This document shows, in pieces, positions 1 to 8,690 of a stretch of 64,000 nt of DNA. Source of the DNA: Pirellulaceae bacterium. GTDB taxonomy: Bacteria > Planctomycetota > Planctomycetia > Pirellulales > Pirellulaceae. The position numbers and the translations under genes were made by a program. The notes below the pieces were generated by a model. That model saw nothing but the letters and a program-made list of their open reading frames with translations, was not told the origin of the DNA and made no database searches. Every line of letters starts with the position of its first letter. Within the stretch, counting starts at the first letter, position 1. The stretch lies in the NCBI GenBank assembly GCA_029243025.1, contig JAQWSU010000051.1:89650-153649 (forward strand). The letters run 5' to 3'.

Positions 1-69
1 TCCCAAATCTACAATCGTGATTAACCGGTATAGTCTCTTAATTCTATTCATCTATTGAGTTTCAGCCCG

Positions 70-1014
70 ATGCCTCGACGAGTTATTATCGATTGTGACC
101 CGGGGATCGACGATGCGGTTGCCCTTTGCATGGCATTGTTCGATCCCAGATTCGAAGTCGTGGCCATCACGGCGACGGCGGGCAATGTCGACGCGCGTCA
201 GTCCAGTCGGAATGTGCAGACCGTCATTGAAATGCTCGACCCGCCCCGCTGGCCGCGACTAGGAATGGGTCGCGAGTCGAGTGCAACATCATCGGTTGAT
301 ACAACGGATCTGCATGGTGCTGATGGCTTAGGGAATCTAGACGTTTCGATATCGGAGTTGCATCATCAACACCCGTCCGACAAGGTGATTGCCGATGCGG
401 TTCGCAATGAACCGGGAGAATTGACAATTGTTGCCTTAGGGCCGCTGACGAATATTGCTCGCGCGATCAGTCGCGATCCGGATTTGACGACGATGATCGA
501 TCAAATCATCATGACGGGAGGCAGTGTTGAGGGCATCGGCAATGTGACTCCTGCGGCCGAGCGCAATATCTATTCCGATCCAGAGGCAGCACGGGCCGTG
601 TTTCACTCACCCATCACCAAAACGCTCGTCCCGTTGGACGTAACGCGTCGGCTGATGTTTCCCTTCGATCTGGTCGATCGACTGCCGCACGGTGAAACAC
701 GAGCTGGGAAATTGCTCCATCATGTGGTGCCTTACGCCTTTCGTGCTTATCGGCAACAACTAGGGCTCGAAGGTATTCATTTGCATGACGCCGTCTCCCT
801 CGTCTTCGCACTCCAACCTGAGCTGTTTCGCACCGAAGAAATGGCGGGAGATGTCGAAACGCAAGGTGAACTGACTCGCGGGACAACAATCTTTGACCGA
901 CGTCCACGACCCGACTGGCGAATTAACATGGATGTCGTGGTGGATTTGGATCTCATCGAAGTTCAAGCTGCTATCGAGCGAGGCTTGAAGTACGCCGGCC
1001 AGCAAACCGCCTAG
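70..1014 (+). CDS. Inosine-uridine-type nucleoside hydrolase
   Basis: Probably hydrolyses the N-glycosidic bond of a ribonucleoside to free base and ribose in the cytoplasm. The N-terminus has the family signature DCDPGIDDA (residues 8-16), whose aspartates bind the catalytic calcium. Further family blocks are PLTNIARA, the MTGGS loop followed by AERNIYSDPEAA, and an HDA motif (LHDAVSL) near residue 240. About 314 residues is the usual length. The reading frame is open to a TTG at 55, but the ATG at 70 starts directly before the first beta strand and is preferred. The gene stands alone and converges on the protease gene. The fold and class are certain; the exact nucleoside is not visible. Confidence 0.9.
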   Translation: MPRRVIIDCDPGIDDAVALCMALFDPRFEVVAITATAGNVDARQSSRNVQTVIEMLDPPRWPRLGMGRESSATSSVDTTDLHGADGLGNLDVSISELHHQHPSDKVIADAVRNEPGELTIVALGPLTNIARAISRDPDLTTMIDQIIMTGGSVEGIGNVTPAAERNIYSDPEAARAVFHSPITKTLVPLDVTRRLMFPFDLVDRLPHGETRAGKLLHHVVPYAFRAYRQQLGLEGIHLHDAVSLVFALQPELFRTEEMAGDVETQGELTRGTTIFDRRPRPDWRINMDVVVDLDLIEVQAAIERGLKYAGQQTA

Positions 1015-1056
1015 CTTCAAACGTACCAGCACGGTTACTTATTGATTGCCGGTGGC

Positions 1057-2253
1057 TCACCGGTTGACGGGTTCGAAATGCCGACGGTTGGCAACTTTGA
1101 CATTTAATTTTACCAGTTTGGTGTTCCGCACAACATCGATGGAAACCGTTTGGTTGATCGGCGTCATACTAACCAAATTGACTAAATGGTCATCGTCTTC
1201 GATAAAGATTCCGTCGTAAGTGGTGATGAGGTCATCCACTTGAAGGTTGGAGAAAAAGGCGGGAGACCTTGGAGTCACCCCTTTGACTAAGGCTCCTCGA
1301 ACTCGATCGAGGCCGAGTCGTTGAGCTTTTTCTAGCGAGTATTCGCCATCCAATTGGACGCCCAAATAAGCATGGCTGACCTCCCCGTAGACGATCAATT
1401 GCTCGGCAACGAACATCACCAGCCGGATTGGAATCGCAAAGCTGACACCTTCGTTTCCGCCAGAGTTACTGGCGATGGCCGTGTTGATGCCGATGACTTC
1501 ACCCCTCAGGTTGAGAAGCGGACCGCCGCTGTTGCCTGGGTTGATTGCCGCATCGGTCTGTAGGAAATCCTGGAGACGAACATTTTCGGTCCCTAATTCG
1601 AGATCGCGCCGGCCCTTGGCACTGATGATTCCGTAAGTCACAGAATGACTTAAACCAAACGGGCTACCCACTGCGACAACGAAATCACCGATTTCTACTT
1701 GATCGCTATTACCGAGGCGGGCGGAAACAATATTTTCACCACGGACCCGGATCACTGCCACGTCCGTGTCTGCATCCGTCCAGGTCTTTAGGGGGCGGAG
1801 ATGACGGCCGTCACTCAGTCGTACCTTGATGTTTTCGAGCGAAGTATCAGCAATCACGTGCCGATTGGTGATCACGAAAAACTCGCGATTCAACTTGATG
1901 ATGATGCCAGAGCCAGCCTCTTCGATGGTTGGCTGGGAACCGAATTGCCCATCGCTGACTTCCGTCTTGTACGACTCGATGTGGACGACGGTTGGCTTGA
2001 CGAGCTGAACCACCTTCTTGAGAAGGTTTCCCTGACTCTTGACAAGAGCGTACTCAGCAGCAACTTCTTCGTACAGTTTATCCCGACTGTTGTCGACGGT
2101 TGCTTGTTCCACAACTCGCGGAGCACTTCGCGGTTTGAGAGCCACCGTTTGAGCCGACGCGGGTGCGATGCTGCACACTGTTGCCATGCCGCACGCGGTG
2201 AAAGTCGTGGCGGCGAATAATAATTTGAACCATCTCAGACGCACAAAGAGCAT
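1057..2253 (-). CDS. HtrA/DegP-like serine protease with PDZ domain
   Basis: Secreted trypsin-fold protease for periplasmic protein quality control. It has a signal peptide (about residues 1-35, ending APASAQ). The catalytic triad is visible: His132 in ITNRHVIA, Asp164 in DADTDVAV and Ser242 in NPGNSGGP. One PDZ domain follows (about 290-390), with the carboxylate-binding loop region around HAYLGVQLD. At 398 residues with a single PDZ it resembles DegS or HhoA-type enzymes more than two-PDZ DegP. A segment rich in charged residues (about 45-85) lies between signal peptide and protease domain. It ends 42 bases from the convergent nucleoside hydrolase gene. Family assignment is firm; substrates are unknown. 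Confidence 0.92.
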   Translation of the reverse strand: MLFVRLRWFKLLFAATTFTACGMATVCSIAPASAQTVALKPRSAPRVVEQATVDNSRDKLYEEVAAEYALVKSQGNLLKKVVQLVKPTVVHIESYKTEVSDGQFGSQPTIEEAGSGIIIKLNREFFVITNRHVIADTSLENIKVRLSDGRHLRPLKTWTDADTDVAVIRVRGENIVSARLGNSDQVEIGDFVVAVGSPFGLSHSVTYGIISAKGRRDLELGTENVRLQDFLQTDAAINPGNSGGPLLNLRGEVIGINTAIASNSGGNEGVSFAIPIRLVMFVAEQLIVYGEVSHAYLGVQLDGEYSLEKAQRLGLDRVRGALVKGVTPRSPAFFSNLQVDDLITTYDGIFIEDDDHLVNLVSMTPINQTVSIDVVRNTKLVKLNVKVANRRHFEPVNR

Positions 2254-2316
2254 GCCGTAAACCTCCGTGTCTCACGGCTGGATCCATTCTCAGCCGGCAG
2301 TGAACTCGAAATGCGG

Positions 2317-2757
2317 TCAGGAAATGTCGACTTCGACATCATTGATTACTGGGTCGTCACCCGAATTTAGAATGTTTCCCAGATTTGGGTTCGGCGTGGG
2401 TAACTCACCCGTCTTTTCCAATTCCTGTTGGCATTGGATGCAATAGGTCGCATACGGGAGAGCCTGAAGTCGGATGACGGGGATGTTCGTAGCACATCCA
2501 TCACATTTGCCGTACGATCCGTCTCGCATCTTTTCGAGCGCGGTTTCGATGTTCGCGAGTTCGCGACTTTCGACCTCGGCCAGCTGCGAGTTGATTTCGT
2601 CCTGTGCCGAGTCGAGTGCGAAATCGACAACGTCACCTGATGTCTGTTCTCGCAGTTCTTTGAGGAGACTCAGATCACCAGCCAGTGCTCTGCGGAGCGC
2701 ATCACGACGTACAATCAGCACCTCGCGAAGATTCGTCATTGCGTCTTTGCGTGCCAT
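2317..2757 (-). CDS. DksA/TraR-family C4 zinc-finger protein
   Basis: A small, mostly helical protein with a C-terminal four-cysteine zinc finger (CDGC ... CIQC, separated by about 18 residues), the arrangement of the DksA/TraR family. Proteins of this family bind in the RNA polymerase secondary channel and modulate initiation. An acidic helical stretch precedes the finger, as in the DksA coiled coil, but the DksA tip residues cannot be confirmed by eye. The frame is open to 2787. The ATG at 2757 is preferred because an AGAGG (2769-2773 on the opposite strand) lies 11 bases upstream. The last 30 or so residues after the finger are acidic and unlike E. coli DksA, so this may be a general-stress-type paralogue. 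Confidence 0.85.
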   Translation of the reverse strand: MARKDAMTNLREVLIVRRDALRRALAGDLSLLKELREQTSGDVVDFALDSAQDEINSQLAEVESRELANIETALEKMRDGSYGKCDGCATNIPVIRLQALPYATYCIQCQQELEKTGELPTPNPNLGNILNSGDDPVINDVEVDIS

Positions 2758-2787
2758 GTTTACTTCAACCTCTGTCTGTTCGAACAA

Positions 2788-3426
2788 GCTTGGCTGAAGG
2801 TTGAATGCCCCCCTTCAGTTTGTCGCTCGAACTGCCTGTAAAAGCCTCGTTCCGAAGTGTAATCCGTGTTCCGATTTTAGCTCGCTGAGCTCGTCGGCAA
2901 CCAAACTATAGTACGCTTGCTTCGCGAGTGGGGTTGGAAAAACCGAACCCATCCTTAAACTCGGGTTTGACGCCCGGCTGCGTGGCGGTAACGTCTTGCC
3001 AAGACTCGTGTTACGGCGGTTGATCCGGCTTCAATTCGCTTCTTGTGGAAATGATTTGAAATGTTTGTCGACACTCTGTGGTTTTGAATTGCTACCATTT
3101 CGACGCGACAAAAGCCTTGAAAACTGCTCATTCGACCGTTCGACACAAAAGCGCCCCGAGGCCGCTATCGGATAATCGACAAAACCGGCAGTGACATCTA
3201 GCCTTTTTAGGCTGGCTATCAAAATTCCCGAGATCGATGCGAATTGTAGACCTAGCGATCGGAGCCGGTTGGATGCACTCAACATCAGGCTGTTAAAGAG
3301 TTTGACGCCATCGTTTTCATGACGTAAATCGTAGCTGTGAACTGAATGACTGAAGGGGGACGTTCGATTCAACGTCGGGTCGAGATTTGCAAAGCCTCCT
3401 TTTTATTCGCGAATTAAAGCAGCCGA
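2788..3426. other. Intergenic region, about 640 bases
   Basis: Divergent gap between the DksA-like gene and the FHA gene, so it should hold both promoters. No convincing gene, RNA or repeat was seen. An open frame on the minus strand at 3031-3372 has no recognisable domain and no ribosome binding site and is treated as chance. Confidence 0.5.
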
Positions 3427-4488
3427 GTGTTGTCAGCCTTGAACGTTTTGTCCGATTTTTCTACGAGCAAATTGCCCGCAATCATTTCCACCTCGCCCCA
3501 GCCTAGCTCTCGCGGGCTCTGCTTTCAAATTCATACCGGCCAGCATCATGGACGTGTTTTTCGGATTGGAAGCCAGCTTTGTTCAATCGGTTCAGCATCC
3601 GGTTGTACGCTTCGGCTACAGGCACCGAATGTCGAGCCGATGCACTGTGTGATTGTTCGAGGCAAGATGGGCACTGTTGTTCGTCGTTGGGCGTCTCCGG
3701 CTAAGTTGAATGGTCACGAGTTCACCGAGGCGTATTTGCATCCTGGAGATTATTTGTCCATTGGATCGGTGGAACTCGAATTGATCTCCGAACCTGCAGA
3801 CGCCTTTGTCGAGCGAATTCCTCATCGCTCGAACCGAGTCAGTCTCCACTCTTTGTCTTCTTTGGCAAACTCAAAACAGCCAAATTATCACAGGGAGGAA
3901 AATTTCTCTCGGCCGCTGCAAGCGATTCAGGCTGAATCCAAACGTCTCGAACAAAGTCTGTTGCGACAGGAAGGTGAGTTAACTCGGTTGCTGAAAAGTA
4001 ATCGGGTAACTCAACATGCGATCAATTTAGAGTCCCACAACGGTTCGCAAGATGGCGCCTTACTATCCGAGTTGGAACTCGTGAAGCAGCGGTTTGAATT
4101 GGCGCAGCAGGCAAGATTGTCTGCTGAGAGGGCGCTCGCAAGATTCGCTCGAATGATTTGCGAGGTACAGGATTCGGAACCGCGCGTGGGTGGAATTCCA
4201 GGCAAGTGCAGCGTTGACTTGGCGGCAGGTGACTTCACCGTGTTCCCCCACGATCCGTCGGTACGAGATCGTGGGATTCACCCCAGCGATTCATCACGTG
4301 AGGCTTTGTCGTCTTTGCCAGGCAGAAATGGATCGGAACATGGCCGGTCAAGCGTGGGTGAACACGCCGCAGAAAGCTCGTTGCCTGTTGAGCGGAAAGA
4401 GACAGAAGAGATGAGTGAATATCTTCACCGTCTTTTGAAGCGAGTCAACGAATTCTCGAAAAACACCGAAGAGCCATCCGAGGAATAG
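3427..4488 (+). CDS. FHA-domain protein with coiled coil
   Basis: Residues about 40-120 read as a forkhead-associated domain, which binds phosphothreonine peptides: a GRVFRIGS strand, a serine/glycine loop (SIGSASGCTLRL), then PNVEPMHCVIV, LNGHEF and HPGDYLSIGSVELEL. The usual SxxH signature is changed to PMHC, although the histidine is kept. Residues about 165-240 are rich in Gln, Glu, Leu and Arg in heptad-like spacing and probably form a coiled coil. The C-terminal part is low complexity and polar, ending in a short charged helix. The start is a GTG (3427) without a clear ribosome binding site. Serine/threonine kinase signalling is common in planctomycetes, but no kinase lies nearby. Function beyond phosphopeptide binding is not inferable. 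Confidence 0.75.
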   Translation: MLSALNVLSDFSTSKLPAIISTSPQPSSRGLCFQIHTGQHHGRVFRIGSQLCSIGSASGCTLRLQAPNVEPMHCVIVRGKMGTVVRRWASPAKLNGHEFTEAYLHPGDYLSIGSVELELISEPADAFVERIPHRSNRVSLHSLSSLANSKQPNYHREENFSRPLQAIQAESKRLEQSLLRQEGELTRLLKSNRVTQHAINLESHNGSQDGALLSELELVKQRFELAQQARLSAERALARFARMICEVQDSEPRVGGIPGKCSVDLAAGDFTVFPHDPSVRDRGIHPSDSSREALSSLPGRNGSEHGRSSVGEHAAESSLPVERKETEEMSEYLHRLLKRVNEFSKNTEEPSEE

Positions 4489-4685
4489 GATTCGTCCGTT
4501 TCCCCACCAACTTGTCAATCTGTCGCATCGCAACTGGCTGGCTTGTCACGCTCGACACGGTTCACGCTCTTGCAATGGGTTGGTTCTAACGATTCAACCG
4601 ATGCGGCTAGCAAGATTTCCAGTCGACAGCGGCAGACGAGATCACGAACGGCCCCCAATACGACGACGATTTGCAGTGAGCGAAC

Positions 4686-5699
4686 TTAGAAGCCGCGGGA
4701 GTCACGAATATCCTGGAAATCGCGCAGATGGTAGTCGATGGCCGTATAGTCGAGCACCTTGCAGAGGCCGCGCAAGGCGACTCCCATCCCATCTGGTCCG
4801 CTGAACCCGCCAAATTGACCACCGCCTTTTACGTGGGGTTCCAAATCGAGAAAGACGCCGGGAATTCCTCGGCGACGGAGTTTTCGTTCGAGTTTGGGAA
4901 TGTGATCGCGGAAGTCGCGAAAGATCGCCTCGTGAGCGCTTTCACCCAGATCAGCCGGTACAAAATGTTTGAGCGTTTCTTCATCGACATGCGTTGTGCG
5001 ATGAGTTGGCTTGGGATGTCGATAGTCTTTCACGTGGATCCAGCCGAGTCCTGGCTTCATCGCGAGATACTGGTCAAAGACTTCGGCGGGGGTGAAGCCT
5101 TGCGTGATAATGTTGCCTGCATCAAAGATTAACACCAGTGCGGGGTGGTTCACCTTGCGATGGATTTCAGCAAGAATCTGGCCGGTTTGTCCCACGAGAT
5201 TTGCTTCGATTTCGAGACCAAACGTTAGGTCGCTACGATGGCAGGATTCGGCAATTTGTCCGAGTTGATCGACAACCTGTGGGATATGCTCTTCCGCAGG
5301 TGTGTCGCGTGGGTGGTAAAAGGAAAATCCACGGATCAATTTCGTTTCCAGCGCGTGCGCAATTTCACAGGCTTTCTTGACGTCCTTGCTTAGATAGCGT
5401 TTGAACGGGACGAATTTGTTTTTCGACCCATCGTCAACGTCATTAAGCTTTACCTTGCCGATGGGTGAACCGACCGACGAAACGTTGAGTCCGTACTCAT
5501 CTTGCAGGTGTCGAACTTTACTGATTTCGGACTTGGTGAGTTCCATGACGTTTTTAATGCCATTGCCGACATCGATGAAGCGAATGCTGTAATACTGCAG
5601 TCCAATTGCCGCAAATGCTGCGAACTGCTGTTCCGCCGTCTTTTGATTTGCTGCTTCGTCCGCGAAGCCAGTCAACAGGACCTTAGGATTGTCGGGCAT
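4686..5699 (-). CDS. Sugar phosphate isomerase/epimerase-like TIM barrel
   Basis: A xylose-isomerase-like / AP-endonuclease-2-type TIM barrel of 337 residues. The metal ligands expected for this family are visible in order: Glu in FGLEIEANL, Asp in LIFDAGN, His in WIHVKDYRH and Glu in FLDLEPH. The start LLTGFADEAA is typical of the planctomycete branch annotated as sugar phosphate isomerase/epimerase. The open frame runs back to 5942, but the first 81 codons read as non-protein-like sequence and the ATG at 5699 begins directly at the first barrel strand. No signal peptide. The specific sugar or polyol is unknown, and no other sugar gene is adjacent. Confidence 0.85.
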   Translation of the reverse strand: MPDNPKVLLTGFADEAANQKTAEQQFAAFAAIGLQYYSIRFIDVGNGIKNVMELTKSEISKVRHLQDEYGLNVSSVGSPIGKVKLNDVDDGSKNKFVPFKRYLSKDVKKACEIAHALETKLIRGFSFYHPRDTPAEEHIPQVVDQLGQIAESCHRSDLTFGLEIEANLVGQTGQILAEIHRKVNHPALVLIFDAGNIITQGFTPAEVFDQYLAMKPGLGWIHVKDYRHPKPTHRTTHVDEETLKHFVPADLGESAHEAIFRDFRDHIPKLERKLRRRGIPGVFLDLEPHVKGGGQFGGFSGPDGMGVALRGLCKVLDYTAIDYHLRDFQDIRDSRGF

Positions 5700-5886
5700 A
5701 TCTGTTTTCTCATCGATGATGACGTTGACTAGTAACTGGATCCGACCATTGTCTCGCTGTGCGAACACCGTGACAAGGGCATTAGACGAGGGTGCAACGA
5801 CGAGGTTTCGCCGTCGGCCACCTGCCCTCAGCGGGCAACTGACCATGAGACTCTTGTGAAGCCTCTTGCAAGCTGAAGCGGTTGGC

Positions 5887-6258
5887 CTAGTTTTCAGCCG
5901 AATATCGCGCCGTGATTGTTGCCGTAATCCCGCCTCGTGCATTGAAGTCTGCTGTGAGCGTCATTTGACGGGGTTGAATGACAGCAACAAGGTCATCGAG
6001 AATCCGGTTCGTAACGTTTTCATAGAAGATACCCTCATTGCGAAACTGTTGCAGGTACATCTTCAAACTTTTCAACTCGACGCACAACTGGTTAGGAATG
6101 TAGTTGAGCGTCAGCGTGCCGAAGTCAGGTTGGCCGGTTTTGGGGCATACGGATGTAAATTCGGGGCACACGATTTCAATTTGGTAGTCCCGTTGCGGGA
6201 ATGTGTTGTTAAACGGTTCAAGCATCGATTTAAAATCGTCAGGCATTAGGTGCTCCAA
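5887..6258 (-). CDS. queF: NADPH-dependent 7-cyano-7-deazaguanine reductase QueF
   Basis: Reduces the nitrile preQ0 to the amine preQ1 in queuosine biosynthesis. This is the short, one-domain (type I) form of 123 residues. The nucleophile Cys38 lies in TSVCPKTGQPDF with the proton-donor Asp45, and the QueF signature ELKSLKMY follows at residues 61-68. The gene is divergent from queE, 113 bases away, which fits a shared regulatory region. queC and queD are not in the window, so their products must come from elsewhere. No preQ1 riboswitch was recognised in the shared region. Confidence 0.95.
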   Translation of the reverse strand: MEHLMPDDFKSMLEPFNNTFPQRDYQIEIVCPEFTSVCPKTGQPDFGTLTLNYIPNQLCVELKSLKMYLQQFRNEGIFYENVTNRILDDLVAVIQPRQMTLTADFNARGGITATITARYSAEN

Positions 6259-6371
6259 GGGCTTTTTGTCGATCGGCGATTTGACGCGTGGAGTTGTTTG
6301 CTCCTTTGCGCCGCAAGTTCATTTTGTCATGATGGACAGGGTGGTGCCAAGGGGCCGGAAAAGCGAAACCA

Positions 6372-7058
6372 ATGCGTGTAGCTGAGATTTACGAATCGAT
6401 TCAAGGTGAGGGTGCTCTGACCGGCACTCGCAGTGTTTTTGTGCGCACCAGCGGTTGCAATTTACGCTGTGTTTATTGCGACACCCCTTATGCCTCCTGG
6501 AATCCCGAAGGGGAGGATCTTTCGGTCGACGAAATCGTGGAAGCGGTGGTTAAATGGGATGCGGTGCATGCGGTTCTGACGGGTGGTGAACCGATGCTCT
6601 TCGCGGAATTGGTGCCACTCTGTGAGCGACTTCGCGAGTTGGGGATGCACATTACCATCGAGACGGCCGGCACTCTCTATTTGCCGCTGGCTTGCGATTT
6701 GATGTCGATCAGTCCCAAGCTTTCAAATTCTACTCCTTCGGCAAAAGATTCGCCCCGTTGGCACCAACGCCACGAAGATTCCCGCCATGTTCCCAAGACC
6801 ATTCGTCAATTAGTTGACGAATACTCCTATCAATTTAAGTTCGTTGTTGGGAGTCCCGCGGACCTCGATGAGGTGCTTACGTATCTTGGGTTGTTTCCCC
6901 ATATTGATCGATCCCGTGTCATGCTGATGCCGGAGGGCTGCGATCAGCAGCGCCTGCTCGAATTGCAACGCTGGCTTGAGCCTGATTGTCGGCAACACGG
7001 ATTTCGTTTCTGCCCTCGTCGACATATCGAATGGTTTGGGGCTTTGCGAGGGACCTAG
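6372..7058 (+). CDS. queE: 7-carboxy-7-deazaguanine synthase QueE
   Basis: Radical SAM enzyme converting 6-carboxy-tetrahydropterin to 7-carboxy-7-deazaguanine, the ring contraction step of queuosine biosynthesis. The N-terminus IYESIQGEGALTGTRS is characteristic of QueE. The [4Fe-4S] ligands are Cys29, Cys33 and Cys36 in CNLRCVYC, followed by DTPYASW. The LTGGEPML motif binds SAM. At 228 residues it is of usual length. There is a somewhat basic insert (about residues 115-145, SPRWHQRHEDSRHVPK) in the middle. It pairs with the divergent queF. Confidence 0.95.
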   Translation: MRVAEIYESIQGEGALTGTRSVFVRTSGCNLRCVYCDTPYASWNPEGEDLSVDEIVEAVVKWDAVHAVLTGGEPMLFAELVPLCERLRELGMHITIETAGTLYLPLACDLMSISPKLSNSTPSAKDSPRWHQRHEDSRHVPKTIRQLVDEYSYQFKFVVGSPADLDEVLTYLGLFPHIDRSRVMLMPEGCDQQRLLELQRWLEPDCRQHGFRFCPRRHIEWFGALRGT

Positions 7059-7310
7059 ATTGACCGGCGATCGCGGTGGGATCTCGCCTGAATTCATCGG
7101 GAAATGATCGTTTGGCGGCTTGGTTGACTTCGATCTTTGCGGGTTGACTTTCGGCAGGTTATGCTGATGGCTGAGAGTGCGGGCCGCGCTCTCCTATTCG
7201 CGATGTGGCCTTGTTTGTATCCGGCCACATTCGATTGACCTGTGTGGTTCGTGACCGGACCTTGTACAGAAACCTATTCGTTGACATCCATCAGCATTTG
7301 AGAGCCTACG

Positions 7311-8690
7311 ATGTTGGAGTTTCACGCTCAAGGAAAAGCCTACACCTGTTCTGGAACGACTCGGAGAGATTTCTTGCGAGTCGGATCATTAAGTGCCATT
7401 GGCTTGTCACTTCCTCAATACTTGCAAGCTCGGGAGCAAGGAGCCGTCGATCCGAAGGGCGATGATCGATCATGTATCATGATCTTCAATCTGGGCGCTC
7501 CGAGCCAGCTCGATACGTTCGATATGAAGCCCGATGCGCCGGCTGAAATACGAGGGCCGTTCAAGCCAATTCGGACCGTGTCGCCGGAGATTGAGATTTC
7601 AGAAATCTTTCCGCAACATGCCAAAGTGGCTGATCATTTTTCATTGGTGCGCAGCTGCTATCACACTTCGGCTGCCGTGCACGACGCCGGTTGGCAAATG
7701 ATGCAAACGGGTCGCCAGTTTAGTGGTGGAGTTGAAACGCCCCATCCCGGAGCAGTCGTCAGTTATTTGCGTGGACGCAAGACGGACCTACCTCCATTTG
7801 TTGTGTTACCCGAACTCATGGGACGCGGCGGAGGAAATCTTCCAAATGGCCAAGCCGGTGGCTTTCTGGGGAAATCCCATGATCCATTTGCGTTGATGGC
7901 AGATCCTTCCCAGCCCAAGTTCAAGGTGCCCGATCTCTTGCCGCCCTCAGAAATCGGAACGGTTCGACTGGAACGTCGCCGTCGCATGCGCGAGATCGTT
8001 GATCAAACGGTCGAGCACTTCGAGCAAAGTGAAGATGCTCGTTTACTGGACTCGAATTTTCAGGCCGCCTATCGTTTGATGACTAGCACGCAAGCTCGAG
8101 AAGCATTCGATCTCTCCAAAGAATCGAAAAAGGTGCGGGAACGTTACGGTCAAAATCGCTTTGGTCAATGTTGTTTGCTTGCTCGCAGACTGGTCGAGGC
8201 TGGGGTTCGTTTTGTGACCATCAATACGTTTCTGACCGTTTTCGATGAGATCACTTGGGATATCCATGGCTCGAAACCCTTCACATCGATCGAAGGGATG
8301 CGTGACATTGTCGCACCAATGTACGATCAAGCGTACAGTGCGTTGCTCGAAGATCTCGTTGATCGAGGTATGTTGGACAGCACGATGGTGGCTTGCTTAG
8401 CCGAGTTTGGGCGCACGCCGAAAGTTAATCCGGCTGGAGGTCGAGATCATTGGCCACAATGTTTTACGGTCAGTTTTGCAGGTGGAGGCGTTCAAGGAGG
8501 TCGTGTGGTCGGTGCCAGCGATCCGATTGGTGGAGTGCCTGCCGATCGTCCCACCCAACCTGCTGAAGTCGTTGCCACGATCTTTCGTGGGCTAGGTCTG
8601 AACACCGACGGACACCTTCCGGGACCTTCCGGGCGTCCGTTTCCTCTCGTTGATATTGGCAATGAGCCCATTAAGGAGCTGTTTTCGTGA
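7311..8690 (+). CDS. DUF1501 protein, Tat-exported
   Basis: A 459-residue DUF1501 protein, a family hugely expanded in planctomycetes and distantly related to alkaline phosphatase/sulfatase folds. The N-terminus carries a twin-arginine motif (TTRRDFLRVGS, arginines 18-19) followed by a hydrophobic stretch, so it is probably exported folded. Family blocks include FNLGAPSQLDTFD, VRSCYHT, NGQAGGFLG, GQCCLLARRLVEAGVRFVT, ACLAEFGRTPK and GGRDHWP. It overlaps the next gene by four bases, forming a unit with it. DUF1501 genes usually sit beside DUF1549/DUF1553 cytochrome-type genes, as here; the biochemical role is not established. Confidence 0.93.
   Translation: MLEFHAQGKAYTCSGTTRRDFLRVGSLSAIGLSLPQYLQAREQGAVDPKGDDRSCIMIFNLGAPSQLDTFDMKPDAPAEIRGPFKPIRTVSPEIEISEIFPQHAKVADHFSLVRSCYHTSAAVHDAGWQMMQTGRQFSGGVETPHPGAVVSYLRGRKTDLPPFVVLPELMGRGGGNLPNGQAGGFLGKSHDPFALMADPSQPKFKVPDLLPPSEIGTVRLERRRRMREIVDQTVEHFEQSEDARLLDSNFQAAYRLMTSTQAREAFDLSKESKKVRERYGQNRFGQCCLLARRLVEAGVRFVTINTFLTVFDEITWDIHGSKPFTSIEGMRDIVAPMYDQAYSALLEDLVDRGMLDSTMVACLAEFGRTPKVNPAGGRDHWPQCFTVSFAGGGVQGGRVVGASDPIGGVPADRPTQPAEVVATIFRGLGLNTDGHLPGPSGRPFPLVDIGNEPIKELFS

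Noticed and set aside
1049..1063. Perfect inverted repeat ccggtg-gct-caccgg between two convergent genes, possible terminator
   Set aside because: No run of T follows on either side and the stem overlaps the stop codon of the protease gene.
3031..3372. Open frame of 113 codons on the minus strand
   Set aside because: No ribosome binding site, no recognisable domain, and unlike the neighbouring genes in codon use by eye; likely chance.
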